Shown: positions 35,824 to 48,363, counted from the first letter of the stretch. The stretch is DNA of 64,000 bases from Rusavskia elegans (GCA_011316305.1 SAUG01000182.1:1-64000), one strand, 5' to 3'. The notes: a model not told the origin generated them from the sequence alone. Numbers and translations: made by a program.

Positions 35824-38352
35824 TTTTAATAATTTACTATATTAGTCCTATTATCCCGACCTATAAATCGAAGCGATACTATTAAAGTAGTAACCCTAAA
35901 TATCTATAAAGGAAATAAAGGATCTTTAAAGTTATAGGTTATTTAGATAAATATCTACTTTATATTATACGCGAACTAGTTTCCGAATAAAGTAGTTAAA
36001 ATTCTATTTATAATATTATATCTAGAAGGGGCTACCTTTAATTAGATATAGCTTTAAATAGAAGATTATCTCGATAACCTAGAAAGATAGAAAGAAAATA
36101 AAATATTATAGATCTTTTATATCTTCGGTAATCTTATTATAGCTATAAAAGAAGCCTTCGGAAAAAATAATAAAGATAAGGTAATAGAAAAAAGATTTAT
36201 AGTTCTAAAATAGTAGAAGTCGGTAGTTACCTATACTATTTTATTTAGAATATTAGCTTATAAAATTAATTAAAAGGATTTAGTTCTAAAAGCCTATTTC
36301 TATAAAGGACTCTAAATAAAAATGAAAAAAGCTATAATAATAATTAGAAAACTAGATTTATTAGTAGATTTTATCGAGTTTATAATATAGATCGATACTA
36401 GATAGTATAAAATATATTTAGATAAATAGACGTTTAGTAAGATAGGACCTACTAAGAGAAAACCTAAAGGAAACCCGATAAAATTCGATACTACCGAAAC
36501 TAAAGAATTAAAAACTAAAGCTTATTATTTATATAGAAAAATAGGATACCTTAAAAGGAATTACCTAACTAAAGAGGCTATTAAAGTAACTAAATACTTT
36601 TTAGAAATAATAGAAAAATTATCCTATAAATATATAATAAAAAGCTAGTTAGCCTGCTATAATAATATATATCTTATCTACCTATTAAATAAAGTAAAGA
36701 TAGGATATTATCCTAAAGAACTAAAGAAAATATAGAAAATAAAGCTAATAATCGATTTTAAACTATATAAAACCGAAAAACCTTTTATAGTAGTACTTAA
36801 AGTCGAAATCGGAAGTTAATATATAATAGCTCTTATAAATAAAAAGGAAGATAATAAAATTATAAAAGGATTCTATAATAGGATTAAAAGATATTTCTAT
36901 AAATAAATAATAAAAGATAATAGAATCTTCGATATCGAAGTTAAAATAAAAAATAGATTAATTAGAATAATAAGCTTTACTATTATCGAAAGTTAAAGGA
37001 ATTATATTATCCTAGGAAACGAATAGAAAAAATCAATTTTAAAAAAATCTATAAAAAAAAGTACTATAGGTAAAAAAATAGAACTATAGATAATATATTT
37101 ATTAGCTTATAAAAACTTTTTATATAAAGAAAATGACGCCGTTTTAATAACGAATTACGATAATATTATCGAATTAGATAAGATTTTTAAAAAAGGCGGA
37201 GAAGTTTAGGATATAAGGATTTAGAAAAAATATTACTATTTTCTTTAATAACTTACTAAAAAATATAATAAGAATAAAGAAATAATTTAATAGCTTTAGA
37301 TAAACTACGTCCGGAAGGTATACTAAAGTATAATTAAAGTTATAAATAAAATCGAATACTATAAACTAAATTAAGTAGACTAGGATAGAAAAATATCGGA
37401 CCCGGTACTTAGCGTATAATCTAGAAATAAAGAGTTCGATTAATATCCGTCTTCGTTATTATAGAATAAGATAGTTACTAAAAAATAAGATTTAGTAAAG
37501 CTATTAGAGAAACCGGAAATAACTTAAAATATAGATATATAACCTAGTTATAAAAGTAAAGGCGAAGGAATCTTTAATTAGACCTTTTTTAAATACCTAT
37601 ACTTTCTATAGATTAAAAGAAGTTAAAATTTCTTAAAAATTAATCTAGATTATCCGAATTAAAACTAGGTATTAATTTAACGGAAGCCTTTTATACGGCT
37701 AGTATAAAACTAATAGAGGAATAAAATATAACCGGATTATTAAATTTATTAAACCGAAATAATATATATTATTCCTAAATAATAAAATTACTTTTATACT
37801 TATCTAAAGCGCGATAATAAATAATAAAATACTTTTATTTACTAAAAAGCCGGCGGAAATCCGACTCCTAAACTAAATATTTATTACGAATTTCCTTTTT
37901 AGAATTAAGGAAAGACTTAATATAATAACGGACCTCGGAATATTTATTAAAAATACTAGTAATATTAGAACGGAATTTATTCTTTTTATTTTTAAAACGC
38001 TTCCCTACGAAGGTTAGTAAAATAAAAAAAAAAAGAATTAATATATAGATAGTATTAGATATTAGAAGATTATATAATTTCTAGGCCCGAGTATATTTAC
38101 TATAAGTATTACTACTAACCTCGACCTTATACTTTTTTAAAGAATTACGGATATATAAAAAATAAAGAAAAGATATTACGATTCCTTTTAACTAGATATA
38201 ATAAAAGGATTTTAAGCGATTTTCTTGTTAAAAATATATAATAAAAATATTAAGAGATAGAATAAAAATAGAAAGAAAAAGAAAGAAATATACTCTTTTT
38301 ATATTCTATAGACGGATTATACGCTAGATAAAAAGCGATATAGGAAGGGCTA

Positions 38353-38762
38353 TATTATATCCGCGACTCTATAGAGGCTCTATAGAGGGATTAGTTAAAT
38401 AAGTAAACCTAATTATCTATAGCCGCCTATAGCTAATATAGCCGCCCCTCTAGATAGGACTCTTAGTAAACGGCTACCTGTCGGCTTTTACGGCTACTCT
38501 TATTATATATATCGCTCTCTACTCCTATAGATAGTTTCTTTTATTAGTTATTAATATAATTATTAAATACGTCTTTACTATTCTCTTCTTAATTACTTTA
38601 TAATAAAGATACTTTATAATATCGTAACTATACCTCTATAGCTATATAGGATTAGTTATAATAACCTACGCTAGAACTCCTTTACTATTTAATAGCTCGG
38701 ACTACGTCTACGGCTATAGCTAGGCTCGAGCGTAACGCCTTCTAATATACAGGGACGTTATA
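38353..38762 (+). repeat. 3' LTR, gag-type element in copia 2
   Basis: 410 bp, matching 35414-35823 apart mainly from transitions. Confidence 0.9.
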
Positions 38763-41552
38763 TTTCTCTAGAGGAATAAAACGAATCTTCGTTAAATATA
38801 ATATTATAGTTTTATATAATCTTCCGCTGGCTAGAAATCCAGATATTATAGATATTAAAGCTATTATATCCTATTAGGAAGCTAATATAGGCTTTTAGAA
38901 AAAGCTTCTCTATATATATAATATATTTATTAAACGGGTAGGCTTTATAGCTATATATATATAAATAACCTAGATAGAGACGAGATTTAGTAATAGCTTC
39001 GAATAGTATTTTTTAGGCGAGTTTCTTTTTTAGTATTCGATTTATAATTATTCTAGCTAAATAGTAGATCTATAGCTAGAAATAATAGAAAAAGCCCGCT
39101 GCGTTATATATTACTTGTACCTTTATAATAAAGATATAGCCCAGGCGTTCTAAATAGCCGTTTTATTTAGATATAGAAGGCGATAAGAATTTTAAGGTAA
39201 TACCTAGCTAGAATAGGAGGTTATTAAATTCCTTTTTTAAAAGGATTCTTTTTCTATCCGACTTTAGGAATACTACTTTACTATTATAGCGTATTTTAAT
39301 TAGCTTAACTATTTTATAAATTACTCGAATAGCCTTTAATTTATAGCGATATATAAATATAAAGTAGAAATCCGTTTTAGTATATATAATATATAAAACC
39401 TATTCGTTTTTATTTAAAGCGATTATAAGAGAAATAAAATCGAATATAATACGGAAGAAAGGTTTATCGAAATTCTCTCCTTTATATAATAACCGTAAAA
39501 TAATTTAATAAGTTTTAAAGACGGCGTAGGTCTTATATTTATTTATAGGAGGTACCTTCGCTAAATTAGTAACCTTTATCCCTTTAGCTATTTACGAAAG
39601 GTACTAAATAGCGTTATTAGTAGTATAAATAAGGAGCTGATACTATTTATATATTATACCAGATTTTATAGATATAGTTATAAATATTATAGGCGCTATA
39701 TCGCCTTTTCTATCTTAATTATTTTTAAATAAATAATACCCGCCGACTTTTATATATTTAAAGGCCGTTTAACTTCCTTATTATATACGGCGCTGTTTTC
39801 TATTATAGTAGAAGTTATCTTTATTTTCTAAATAGCTCTCTAAAACTAAATTTATTATAAATTCTGGAATATAGTATATATTCGTTATTATAATAAATTT
39901 CTTATTTATAGGAACTTTAACCTCGATTATTATCCGGCTATAGGCTTTAATAAATATACGGCCCTTCCCGGAAATAATATATATATTATTAAAATATAGC
40001 TTTTTTTAGACGAAGTAATAGGCTATTAAATTATTATAGATATTAATTACCGAGCTGCTATCGAGTATCTATAATATTTATAGATAGGAATCGACGGCGA
40101 AGGTTTTATAGAAGACTGCGTAGGATATATTATACTCTAGAGATATTTAAAGTTCGAGGGCGACGCCTCTGCTAATAACGATATAGATCTCTATTTATAC
40201 CTTTTCCTTATTTTAAACTTCTTCCTTCTTTTTACTAAGGTATTCTTCGTACTAGATAAAACGATTAATAGCCTTCTTAATCTTTATTTTCTATATATTA
40301 TTATTATTAAAGCTTTCGCGTATTTTCTTTATAGTATTATCTTTTAGCTTCTAATTCGCCGAGGCCTTTAGATATTTAAAGCTAAAATAATAACGCAGGT
40401 AATAGTAATCGCTAAACTAGTATTTAAAATTATAGATATATTTTAAAGGTTTACTATTATTATTTCGGAATAATAGTTTATTCCTTTTTAATCTAGAGTC
40501 GCTTTCGGCGGTAGTAAATACTAAGATAGTAATAGTAGGTTTAATACTTAACCTAGTATAATTATAGAAGCTTTCAATAAATTTAAAGTATTCGGTTTTA
40601 TAGTCTACCTTATTATCGAGCCTTAATAAATAATTTATAGTAAAAACTAGCGCTGGAATTATAATAGCGAGGATAAAATTTCTATATACCTTTTTAAATT
40701 CTTTAATTTCTATAACGCCGACTTTTTTAATTTAAATATATATCGAAATATATATATCTAGCTATATTTTAAAGCTTTAGTTTTTAGTAGATCCCGCTAA
40801 TAGTAATTTATACGAGCGCTCGACCTCTATTAATCTAGCAGAGTCTATTAAAGCGAGCTTAAGTTTAAAAATATAAAAAAGATTCTATAGATATAATTCT
40901 TCGTACTTAATAAATATAAGAGTATTACTCGCTACTAATTTCTAAATAAAGTTACTAATTTTAGTAAATATATCGGCTTTATATATATAATCCTTTTTTT
41001 TATCTATATAATCTAACTTTACTTTTTTTAATTTAAGTTTTACTTTAGCTATTACTTCTGGAGTAGCGTTTTATACTAGTTATAAAGTTAATTTAGTTAG
41101 TTTCGAAATAGATTTAGGTTTTAGGATAATAGATAGGTCGATAAGCTTTTAAATACGCTAGCCGGTTACTTTATTCTATACGGCTGCGAGCTATAAATTC
41201 TAATTCTTTACTAAAATAAATTTAATATCGCGTTTAACGGTTGTTATAATTATAGTAAGTTTTTATAATATATAAAGATTATACGTAGGTCGGATAAAAG
41301 GTTTTTTTAAGCGATAAAATCTGTTTTTATATTATTACTATAAGCTTTCGGTAGCTTATATATAATATTTTACTAATTATAAATACCCTTACTATTTACT
41401 AGAATATATTAAACTTTATATAATATAAAGCGAATTCTTTTAGTAATAAAAAATAGTAGTAGTATAATAGATTTTCGTAATAGAGTCTTATACGCTGTAA
41501 TACTTAATACTAATAATTAAATAATAGTAATAATACTTTAGTATACGATACC

Positions 41553-41563
41553 GGGCTTATAAC
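41553..41563 (-). promoter_or_regulatory. primer-binding site of copia element 2
   Basis: Minus strand GTTATAAGCCC, identical to the site in copia element 1 and directly next to the 5' LTR; initiator-Met half-tRNA type. Confidence 0.65.
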
Positions 41564-41805
41564 TATAAGTTCCGGTATAGGAATACGAATTTATATAAAA
41601 ATAAATATATATTATATATTCTAGGAAGCAGGAGAAAAGGAAATCTATAAATAGCTAAATAGTACGCGTAATAAGTAAATACTAGACCTAAATAGGTAAC
41701 GCTAGCTATAATAGAAAGTATACGTAACTTTAGAGGTCCGTTCTCTATCGCGTATCCCGGAATCGTCTCCGTATCGACTATAAATGCTATGTTCGCAGGT
41801 CTTTA
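41564..41805 (-). repeat. 5' LTR of copia element 2
   Basis: Begins TATAAGTTCC where the other LTR has TGTGAGCTCC, a string of G-to-A and C-to-T changes. Confidence 0.82.
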
Positions 41806-42956
41806 CTTCTATTTAAAGAAAGATGGATACCCGGTCGTATAAATATCTACCCGAGTACGAAGTTAGGGTGGCTAGTGGTATTGATACTGTACTGGTAAGT
41901 ATTACTCTCTATCTAACGTTTTCCAGAAACTATATAGAGCGCTTACTCGGTATATAGGTATCTGTCATGGTGGTTATCCTGGCGGAGCTTATCTATAATA
42001 ATTAGGACACGAAATATCCGCGAGGGTAAAAGAGGGGCTACTTGCTAGTAGAGAGAGGTTTGGTCAGAGCGGAAGACGGAACTAATACTCGAATTATAGC
42101 TACTCTCGGTATAGATATTATTCCAGGTATCTGCTTGCGATTGCGAATTACTCTCTTCTAAAATAAACTCTACGTGGTCCAGAACCGTAATATCTACCTA
42201 TTAGAAAGCTTCTAAGAGGCTGAGGAATCGATAGATCGATTAGAAGGCAAGATTGATTGATATAGGATTAAAGAAAAAGAAATATAGATACTAAATATAA
42301 TTATTTACTACAGTATTCTAAAAGGGGTTTGCCCAGAATTAGTCTTCGATATGATATTCTTCCTGATAGTTTATAGATATTTGATTGATAGAATGTAAAT
42401 TGCAGTAAATGATTCCTAGTATAGGCCGAAAGTAGCTGTATTTTTGGTATTATGTTATTGTAAATAGAGAGGTAGATGTGGAAGGCGAAATAGGCGTGAT
42501 CAGAGGAATAACAAGACGCAAGTCGGTAATAGGATAGCCGTGCTTTATGACATAATGGCGGAAACTCTTCATTCGTAAAAAGTCGAAAAGCGGCTAGTAG
42601 ATCTAATCTAATCTAATCTAATCTTTCCCCGGCCTTATCTCGACTAAAGTCCGGGCGGTAAAGCGAAACGCGCTTGCCCTCTTAACTTCTATATTTTCTA
42701 TGCTTCGTGTTTGTACCCAGCCTCGTATAGGTAAATATCGGTATACTTCTTTCCTCCTTAATGCTTGGTTAATATATTACGATTCCTGATCTTTGTTTTA
42801 TACGAGTTATGTACTAGTACTTAAGGTCGCTCGTCGTGGGCCTTATCCAATCGATCTATCCTCTGAGCGTAACCGTCAGACCCTGAGCGGGGCGCTGTAA
42901 AGGTGCTTTACCCTGCTGTCGTCTTAAGCTGCTGGCTAACACCTTTAGTACTTGTT
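41806..42956. other. intergenic with coding traces
   Basis: A plus-strand frame from ATG 41823 (MDTRSYKYLPEYEVRVASGI) with a possible intron near 41895 soon meets TAA/TAG codons; it may be a dead gene of unknown type. The rest shows nothing clear. Confidence 0.3.
42601..42624. repeat. ATCTA microsatellite
   Basis: About 4.8 units of ATCTA in tandem. Confidence 0.9.
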
Positions 42957-44724
42957 ATGGACGATATAAAGACTATGTCCTCCTCCCAGCCTGCCTCTGT
43001 ACCTGCTGCGACTGCACGTTCGGCTCTATCGCCCTTGTCACCTACTACGCCCTCTGAGCACCGTCTCGAAGCTATTGCACCTTAGACCGTACTATTATAG
43101 AAGCGAAAGCTTGACACCGAAGACAGTCCTACGTGCAAAAGGCAACAGCTCGAACCACCACCTGCGTCTACTTCCGCGCTATTACCAGAAGCAGACGTCC
43201 TTTAACAGGCGTTACTAGACAGGCAAGACCGGCCTTTAGAGACGGAAGTTGATACTTAAGACCACTATTTATAAATATTAGAGGTTATTCAAGAGTACGA
43301 TCCTTTAATATAGCAAAACAGTCGAGACCACGACTCAGACAACCGAGACTACGAGAGCGAAGACTAAGCCTTGAACAGGCTATACTAGACGCCAAGTGCA
43401 CCGCTTTCCAAGGCGAATCTGAAGTTGCTATAGCAGGAAGTTGCTGCCTTCGAAGAGATGGATAATGAGAGCGCATCCTCGAGTTAAGCGCGGAAGCGAA
43501 GAGCGCTGTCGCGGCAAATAAGTAATTCGGATCTTGTGTCTGGTATATCCGGTCGGACGAAGGAACCAACCCCGTCGTATAGCTTCTATCGTTATAATAT
43601 CCTCGATCAGGCCAACGTGTATATTTAGTCAGAGCCTCCGTCTGGAACGCTCCAAGCGCAATTGGATGTTATCTTCAAGCGGAAGGTAACGGACGACAGG
43701 AAAAGGGAGATCTTAGATATTGCCAAGCAAAAGTCTCCAGAGTTTAGCAAGCTACTCTGGGGTGCTTATCGAGAAGATGACTTGGTAGAACTGGTTCAGA
43801 AAGCCCTTTTTGCGATATACAAGGACGATACCCTCACACATCCAAGAAAAACCGGTAGGGTACCTGGAATTTCCTTATACAATATATCATGCTGATCCAA
43901 ACTTAGATTGGAATCTCGATCTGAAGCCTACTATCTAGCGGCAGCAGATTTGGAACTTCGATATTCTGGGCCGACCCAACGTCGACGTCAATAAAACTCC
44001 CGACCGTTCTGGAAAGCGGCAACAGGTAGATCGGCCATTTCCTTTCCCTGATACCTCGGAGACATCTATGCCGCTACTAGTAGCTCCACGGGTGCCCGGT
44101 AATACAGCTCAACTACAGTTGGTTTGCGACGGTGCTGTTAAGACCCCTCGTCCTGACTTTATATAGGGCTTCTATCAATCGACTATTACAGATGCGTTGA
44201 TGGAACGTGGACTCTCTAAGTTGTAAGTAAGCGGGTTCCTAGCGGCGCTTTAGCGCGAACGAAAGCTCTGCTCTGATCCTATATAGTATTTTCTAGATAT
44301 CCGATTTCCGATCCTTGTTATCGAAGGTAAAGCCTACACTACAGGAAAGACATTGTTCGAGGCAGAAAACCAAGCCGCTGTGTCTGGAAGCTCCATGCTT
44401 AACGTCCAACGGCAGCTGGCATCTCTGACTGATGACATCGTGGATCTTTCCTATACGGACGAAAGTATAAATAGGAAATCTCCACTTGCATTCTTATTGT
44501 GCACACAAGGGCCTATTTTGGAACTTTGGGTGTATTATATTGTTACTGAGGGCAATATTACCAGGTATTATATGAACCTAATGGCAGCGTGCCACGCTTT
44601 ACTTTGCGATGATTTGGAGACCTTCCTTTTAAAGGTCGATCGATTGCTTACGTGGTATAAGTATGACTACTTAAACGAGGTCGTGGATCAACTGTTTGCT
44701 ATCGCAAGTCATGTCGCCCGCTGA
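42957..44724 (+). pseudogene. fungal PD-(D/E)XK-like uncharacterised protein (DUF7924-like), 16 in-frame TAA/TAG
   Basis: From ATG 42957 one frame reads on through eleven TAA/TAG codons to about 43850, shifts by one frame near 43845-43860, then continues through five more to a TGA at 44722. The N-terminal half is Ser/Pro-rich with QAQLDVIFKRKVTDDRKREI. The C-terminal half has EFPYTIYHADPNLDW, RPDFI and PILVIEGKAYTTGKTLFEAE followed by AAVSGSS, the layout of a large fungal family with a restriction-endonuclease-like core (acidic residue, then E-x-K in IEGKA). The ending LLTWYKYDYLNEVVDQLFAI also fits. None of the internal stops is TGA, and each could come from a Gln codon by CpA to TpA. The family name is from memory and is the weaker part of the call. 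Confidence 0.72.
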
Positions 44725-45980
44725 GGTTACTGGTTACGTCCGCCTAAGGAAGACGTTTTGTATCTGCAACCAGTTCTGTATCTGCAAACAGTTGCAGTGA
44801 CGGGTTGACGTACTCGGTATCTCGATCTTGGTTATCGTCGTAACGACAGTTTGAATGAATATTATCGTCGTGCCTTTCTGCGACGGTGCGTCTTGCGGTC
44901 TTCGGCGAACCCCCTCGATTGGATATCTTGGTTATGATCTACCTAACTACAATGGAAGCTCTTTAGGCGCCGCTACGACAATATATTTTATCTCTAACTC
45001 CGAACCTTCCTCTATTGATCTCTGAAGTCGACCCGAGAGTAAGAGCCTAAGATGTGCTTATGTATAGAAGATTGGCTAGATAATATCCGAAAGCGCTTTA
45101 ACAAATCGAAGCGTACACAGCGATCAATTTCGAGTATCAGAGTACTCGCCCGATATGGTTCTACGGCCGTACAGCCTCCATCTTTGCGCCAGAGTGTCTA
45201 TATGTTCGTCATACATCATGACTGCGTGATTCCCAGGTGATGCGTACTTGGTCATCTGCTTCCAATGATGGATTACACGACTCGTTGAGGCACAGCGCTT
45301 ATGGTATTATGATGCGACCTCGACCTTACAGCCACACACCCGCGTAAGCGTTCAAGTCTTATGCCTCCATACCGTCGAAAGGCTCTGGCATTCTGTTGAT
45401 CGACTATGGAGTACGCGTTGGTTGTGGACCGCATGGACATGTTCTTTCCGAAAGCCTCCATACACCACGAGAATGCGCAATAAAAAAATTACGGTGCTTT
45501 TATCTCGTATTGTAGTATATGGTTCCTGGCTACGAAAATCCAAGGTTTCTTGGGACATGGAAGCCGAGGAAATTGAATAAAATCCCCGTTCAAGTCTGGC
45601 AAAGCAGTTTTGCAAGTGTCCAGCTTGTCTTCCGGAAGAACCGTTGATTTTTTGTAGAGCCCGTTTCGTTCCCTTCTACTGGATGTTCAGGCTCTAAATT
45701 TCCCGGTAGCGGTGCGAATTGCTGTTGCTGCTGCTGCTGCTGCTGCGGACCTGTTTAATGTATCCAGGGTATCTTTCCAAAGGATCTAGGTAACCTTGAA
45801 TGGATAGCAAGATCTGCTTAAACTTAAGTAGAGACCAAAGGATGATGATTAGCTCTCGTTACATCTTAATAAAAAGCGGGGTAATTTGCTTAGGGAGCAC
45901 CTGCTTACGGACGAGCGGTAGACAAACTTGATGGAACCCACATTTTTATACGGACAGAGAACGAATTCTATATCCTAAGA
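44725..45980. other. gene-free stretch with weak coding traces
   Basis: Plus-strand traces such as VEAQRLWYYDATSTLQPHTR (about 45280-45340), with a further open frame from about 45350 to 45583, look protein-like but lack start and family. Confidence 0.3.
45726..45747. repeat. CTG/TGC triplet microsatellite
   Basis: Seven TGC units in a row. Confidence 0.95.
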
Positions 45981-46157
45981 ATGTCACTTTACACCGTATA
46001 TGGGTGGCCCGAGCTTCCTTTAACTCTAGAGAATCCACTGCTTGTGCGTGCAGGTTATCGAGATCTTGAATATTGTTACATACCAAATCCACCTGGATCC
46101 ACTACTCCGCTGCTATACACAGTCCACGGAAATGCAGCTGCCGAAGGAGAAATATAA
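45981..46157 (+). CDS. small hypothetical ORF, 58 codons
   Basis: ATG to TAA frame beginning MSLYTVYGWPELPLTLENPL; no signal peptide and no recognised family. The TAA is followed by a continuing open frame (QGPFFKYEVKSNPG), so this may be a longer gene cut by another CAA-to-TAA change. Codon use looks gene-like, but there is no further support. Confidence 0.25.
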   Translation: MSLYTVYGWPELPLTLENPLLVRAGYRDLEYCYIPNPPGSTTPLLYTVHGNAAAEGEI

Positions 46158-46782
46158 CAGGGCCCCTTCTTTAAGTATGAAGTCAAGTCGAATCCTGGCT
46201 GATCTGATCTAGAAGCAGGTCAGGGGTACCTGTAAGGTGGTAAACACAACTTTTGAAGCTTAAATAGATACCAGATTCCCATTTAAGCTTTTGATATACA
46301 GATCTGTGACAAATCAGGATTCAAGATTACTCGAAAGTATATCCCTTTTATGACCAGCGTGGCCTTATATAACGTGGCCGTCTCCAGATTTGGCGAGTAT
46401 TTCGGGAGAGATGTATCTATTGAGTATAAGCGTACCGTTCGACTCCGATCCAACAAAATCGCTTTGTATCATCCCTTCTTCGACTACGGTGGCTATTTGA
46501 CGTTTATAGTGGAAAAAGAATTATTGTGTAGTCTGTGGGCAAGTCTGTAATAGCTTAATATCTGACGACCCTGATAATGAGCGATCAGAACGGTCCTACC
46601 GTTACCTAGCTCAGTATTAGAGTTACTATTTGTATTATAGTAATAAATGGGCTCTCGTTGCATAATCGACTAGACAATCTATATAAGGCCGTTTAACGCC
46701 CGCGAGCTTGATCCAACTACAAATTATATAGACTTAATACCTCGAATAAACCCTTATTTCCCCCTACAGAACTCCTTCTACT
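46158..46782. other. spacer upstream of the small secreted protein gene
   Basis: A 66-codon frame at 46350-46550 has no recognisable domain. Promoter elements not identified. Confidence 0.3.
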
Positions 46783-47282
46783 ATAAGATCCACAACCTTT
46801 CTGTCGACGGCTCTCAAAATACTTTTCCTCCTGGCCGCTACCACTTCCAGCCTTCCTTTCCTCCTCGCCGGCCTTCCCTCTACCGGTGCCGCTCCGGCCC
46901 TTAACCTCCAACCCCGTCAAAGTACCCGCGGCTTCGTAAGCTCTACTTCTCTATCTTCCTATTCGCACAAGTCTTCCGCTTCCCAGATTATATACTGACT
47001 CAGCAAAATCCACAGAAGCTCGATTGCGGCGTCAATATTACTAAATGCTCGGAAGCCAAATTCTACTGCCAAGAGACAGTTCTGGTAACTACGGCAAATG
47101 GTCCTGGCCCCGGTGGACTTAGCCCGGCAATCGATGATCCGGAAATATGTATCGGTTCTTGTTCCTGCGTCCCGGAAATGGCGCCCCTCCCTTCCTTAAT
47201 AGATGGTATAAAAAAGTATATATATCTCGACGGCTTGTTCGCTTGTGATTACGGTCTGGAATCTTTTTCTGACAGCGAGTAG
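46783..47282 (+). pseudogene. small secreted cysteine-rich protein; start codon lost
   Basis: Two exons (46783-46935; 47004-47282) join across a 68-bp intron with GTAAGC donor, TACTGAC branch site and CAG acceptor, giving about 143 residues. Exon 1 is a secretion signal (LKILFLLAATTSSLPFLLAG) followed by ALNLQPRQ, like a pro-peptide. Exon 2 has seven Cys, including LDCGVNITKCSEAKFYC and ICIGSCSCVPE. No ATG exists in the frame. The codon where Met is expected (46783-46785, before RSTTFLS) is ATA, one TpG-to-TpA change from ATG. The TAG at 47280 may also be new, since the frame goes on for seven codons to a TAA. Small size, secretion and Cys fit an effector-like protein, an inference only. Confidence 0.5.
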
Positions 47283-48363
47283 CCTGCAGGAGAAGAAGGA
47301 TCATAATTGTGGAAGTGGAGAAATTTGGTACGACATGCTATCCAGAACTGGGAAATTTACGTTGCTAATCCCGTCGGTGCGCGAAGGAGTAGCAAGGCTA
47401 GCACTCGTGCGACCTTATATAGCAGAAGCTTGAAATTCACCTCAATATATATGTCCCCAGCTAATAATACAGACCTATATAATATACGCTTTGTAATTTG
47501 CCCTATCTACCAACTACTGGAGCACTTTAGCATGGAACTATAGATGTCGTATTAGGCTATTTAATTGAGTACGATAATGGGGTCAAACAAGCGTTAAGAT
47601 TCCCGTCCTATGTTAGAAGAGTTAAGTCGAAGCTCGGAGATATTAAGAAACGTTCCTTGTACGGGGATGTACGCGAGCGGCCCAGCTTATATCTGAATAT
47701 ATTAATCCTCGTTGGATCGTCTTCTTAAGAACCTTGTATAACTGTTCAAAATCAGATTTCCTATTGGAAACCGCTCCGTGGAGCCTAAATATCTTGTACG
47801 TATACCGCGACTATAAGTGATACGTCTTAAGAATTAGTTTCTTACGATAACTGTTGTAGCGTGGTTCCTTGAAATTATTTCTACCTACTATAGATATAAT
47901 TGTTTAGATTTTAAAATTTACTTTTAAAAATAGATTAAGAAATACGTTTAACTTTTTTAAATTATTTATATCGCTAGTAGAAATAACCGAATAGTTTATT
48001 ATTAAACGAGCGAATTTAATATCGTTAAATCTATTTATATAATAAAATTATTTGTAAATTTTGAAAAATAAAAGTTTATAATTCGCTATAGTTTTAATTT
48101 AATATTTATTAATTTTTATTAAATTTAGATTATATTGATTAAATATTAATACAAAGTCGTAAAAGTATTTATCTATATTAACGACTTTTATAACTCTATT
48201 TTCTTTAGCGAATTGATAGATTTATAACTATTTATCGAAATAAAATTCGATATTTTATAATAGAATGGCTATTTCGAACTAAAATAGCGATCCGACTTCG
48301 CGATAAACGTAGTTAAAGGGTTTAAATTACTAGTTAAAGTTAGTTTTCTTACTAATACGTTTA
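47283..48363. other. gene-free; RIPed from about 47880 on
   Basis: Composition changes sharply near 47880 into AT-rich RIPed sequence of unknown origin flanking the nested LTR block. No gene seen. Confidence 0.4.

Larger units (their letters stand above)
35414..38762 (+). mobile_element. LTR retrotransposon, gag type (3,349 bp), inside copia element 2
   Basis: Two 410-bp LTRs (35414-35823; 38353-38762) start TGTTACG or RIPed TATTATATCC and end GACGTTATA. A perfect 5-bp duplication TTTCT flanks it (35409-35413, 38763-38767), and the copia sequence resumes at once. The interior holds a gag-like frame, a zinc knuckle near 36520-36565 (reads YYLYRKIGYLKRNY, each lost Cys being a G-to-A change), a protease-like block ending YIILGNE near 37010, and about 1.3 kb without recognised domain. 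The purine stretch GGAAGGGC precedes the 3' LTR. No RT or integrase is seen, so it would need help to move. Confidence 0.88.
32541..41805 (-). mobile_element. Ty1/copia LTR retrotransposon 2, RIPed and interrupted
   Basis: LTRs of 242 bp (32541-32782; 41564-41805) enclose copia coding remnants on the minus strand, interrupted at 35414-38762 by another LTR element. Its own length is about 5.9 kb, as for copia 1. The copia RT site is read near 34260-34310 (minus strand YILLFFVNNIAVIF). It shares gene order with copia 1, but the LTRs differ. Flanks are not duplicated (TAGTC left, CTTCT right), so an end may have been rearranged. Interior stops are dense. Confidence 0.85.

Noticed and set aside
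42957..44724. Reassigned stop codons (TAA/TAG read as Gln), since many genes here carry only these stops
   Set aside because: The GH12 gene and the last exons of other genes end normally, the neighbouring repeats show massive CpA to TpA change, and the broken genes also have frame changes. RIP explains it more simply.
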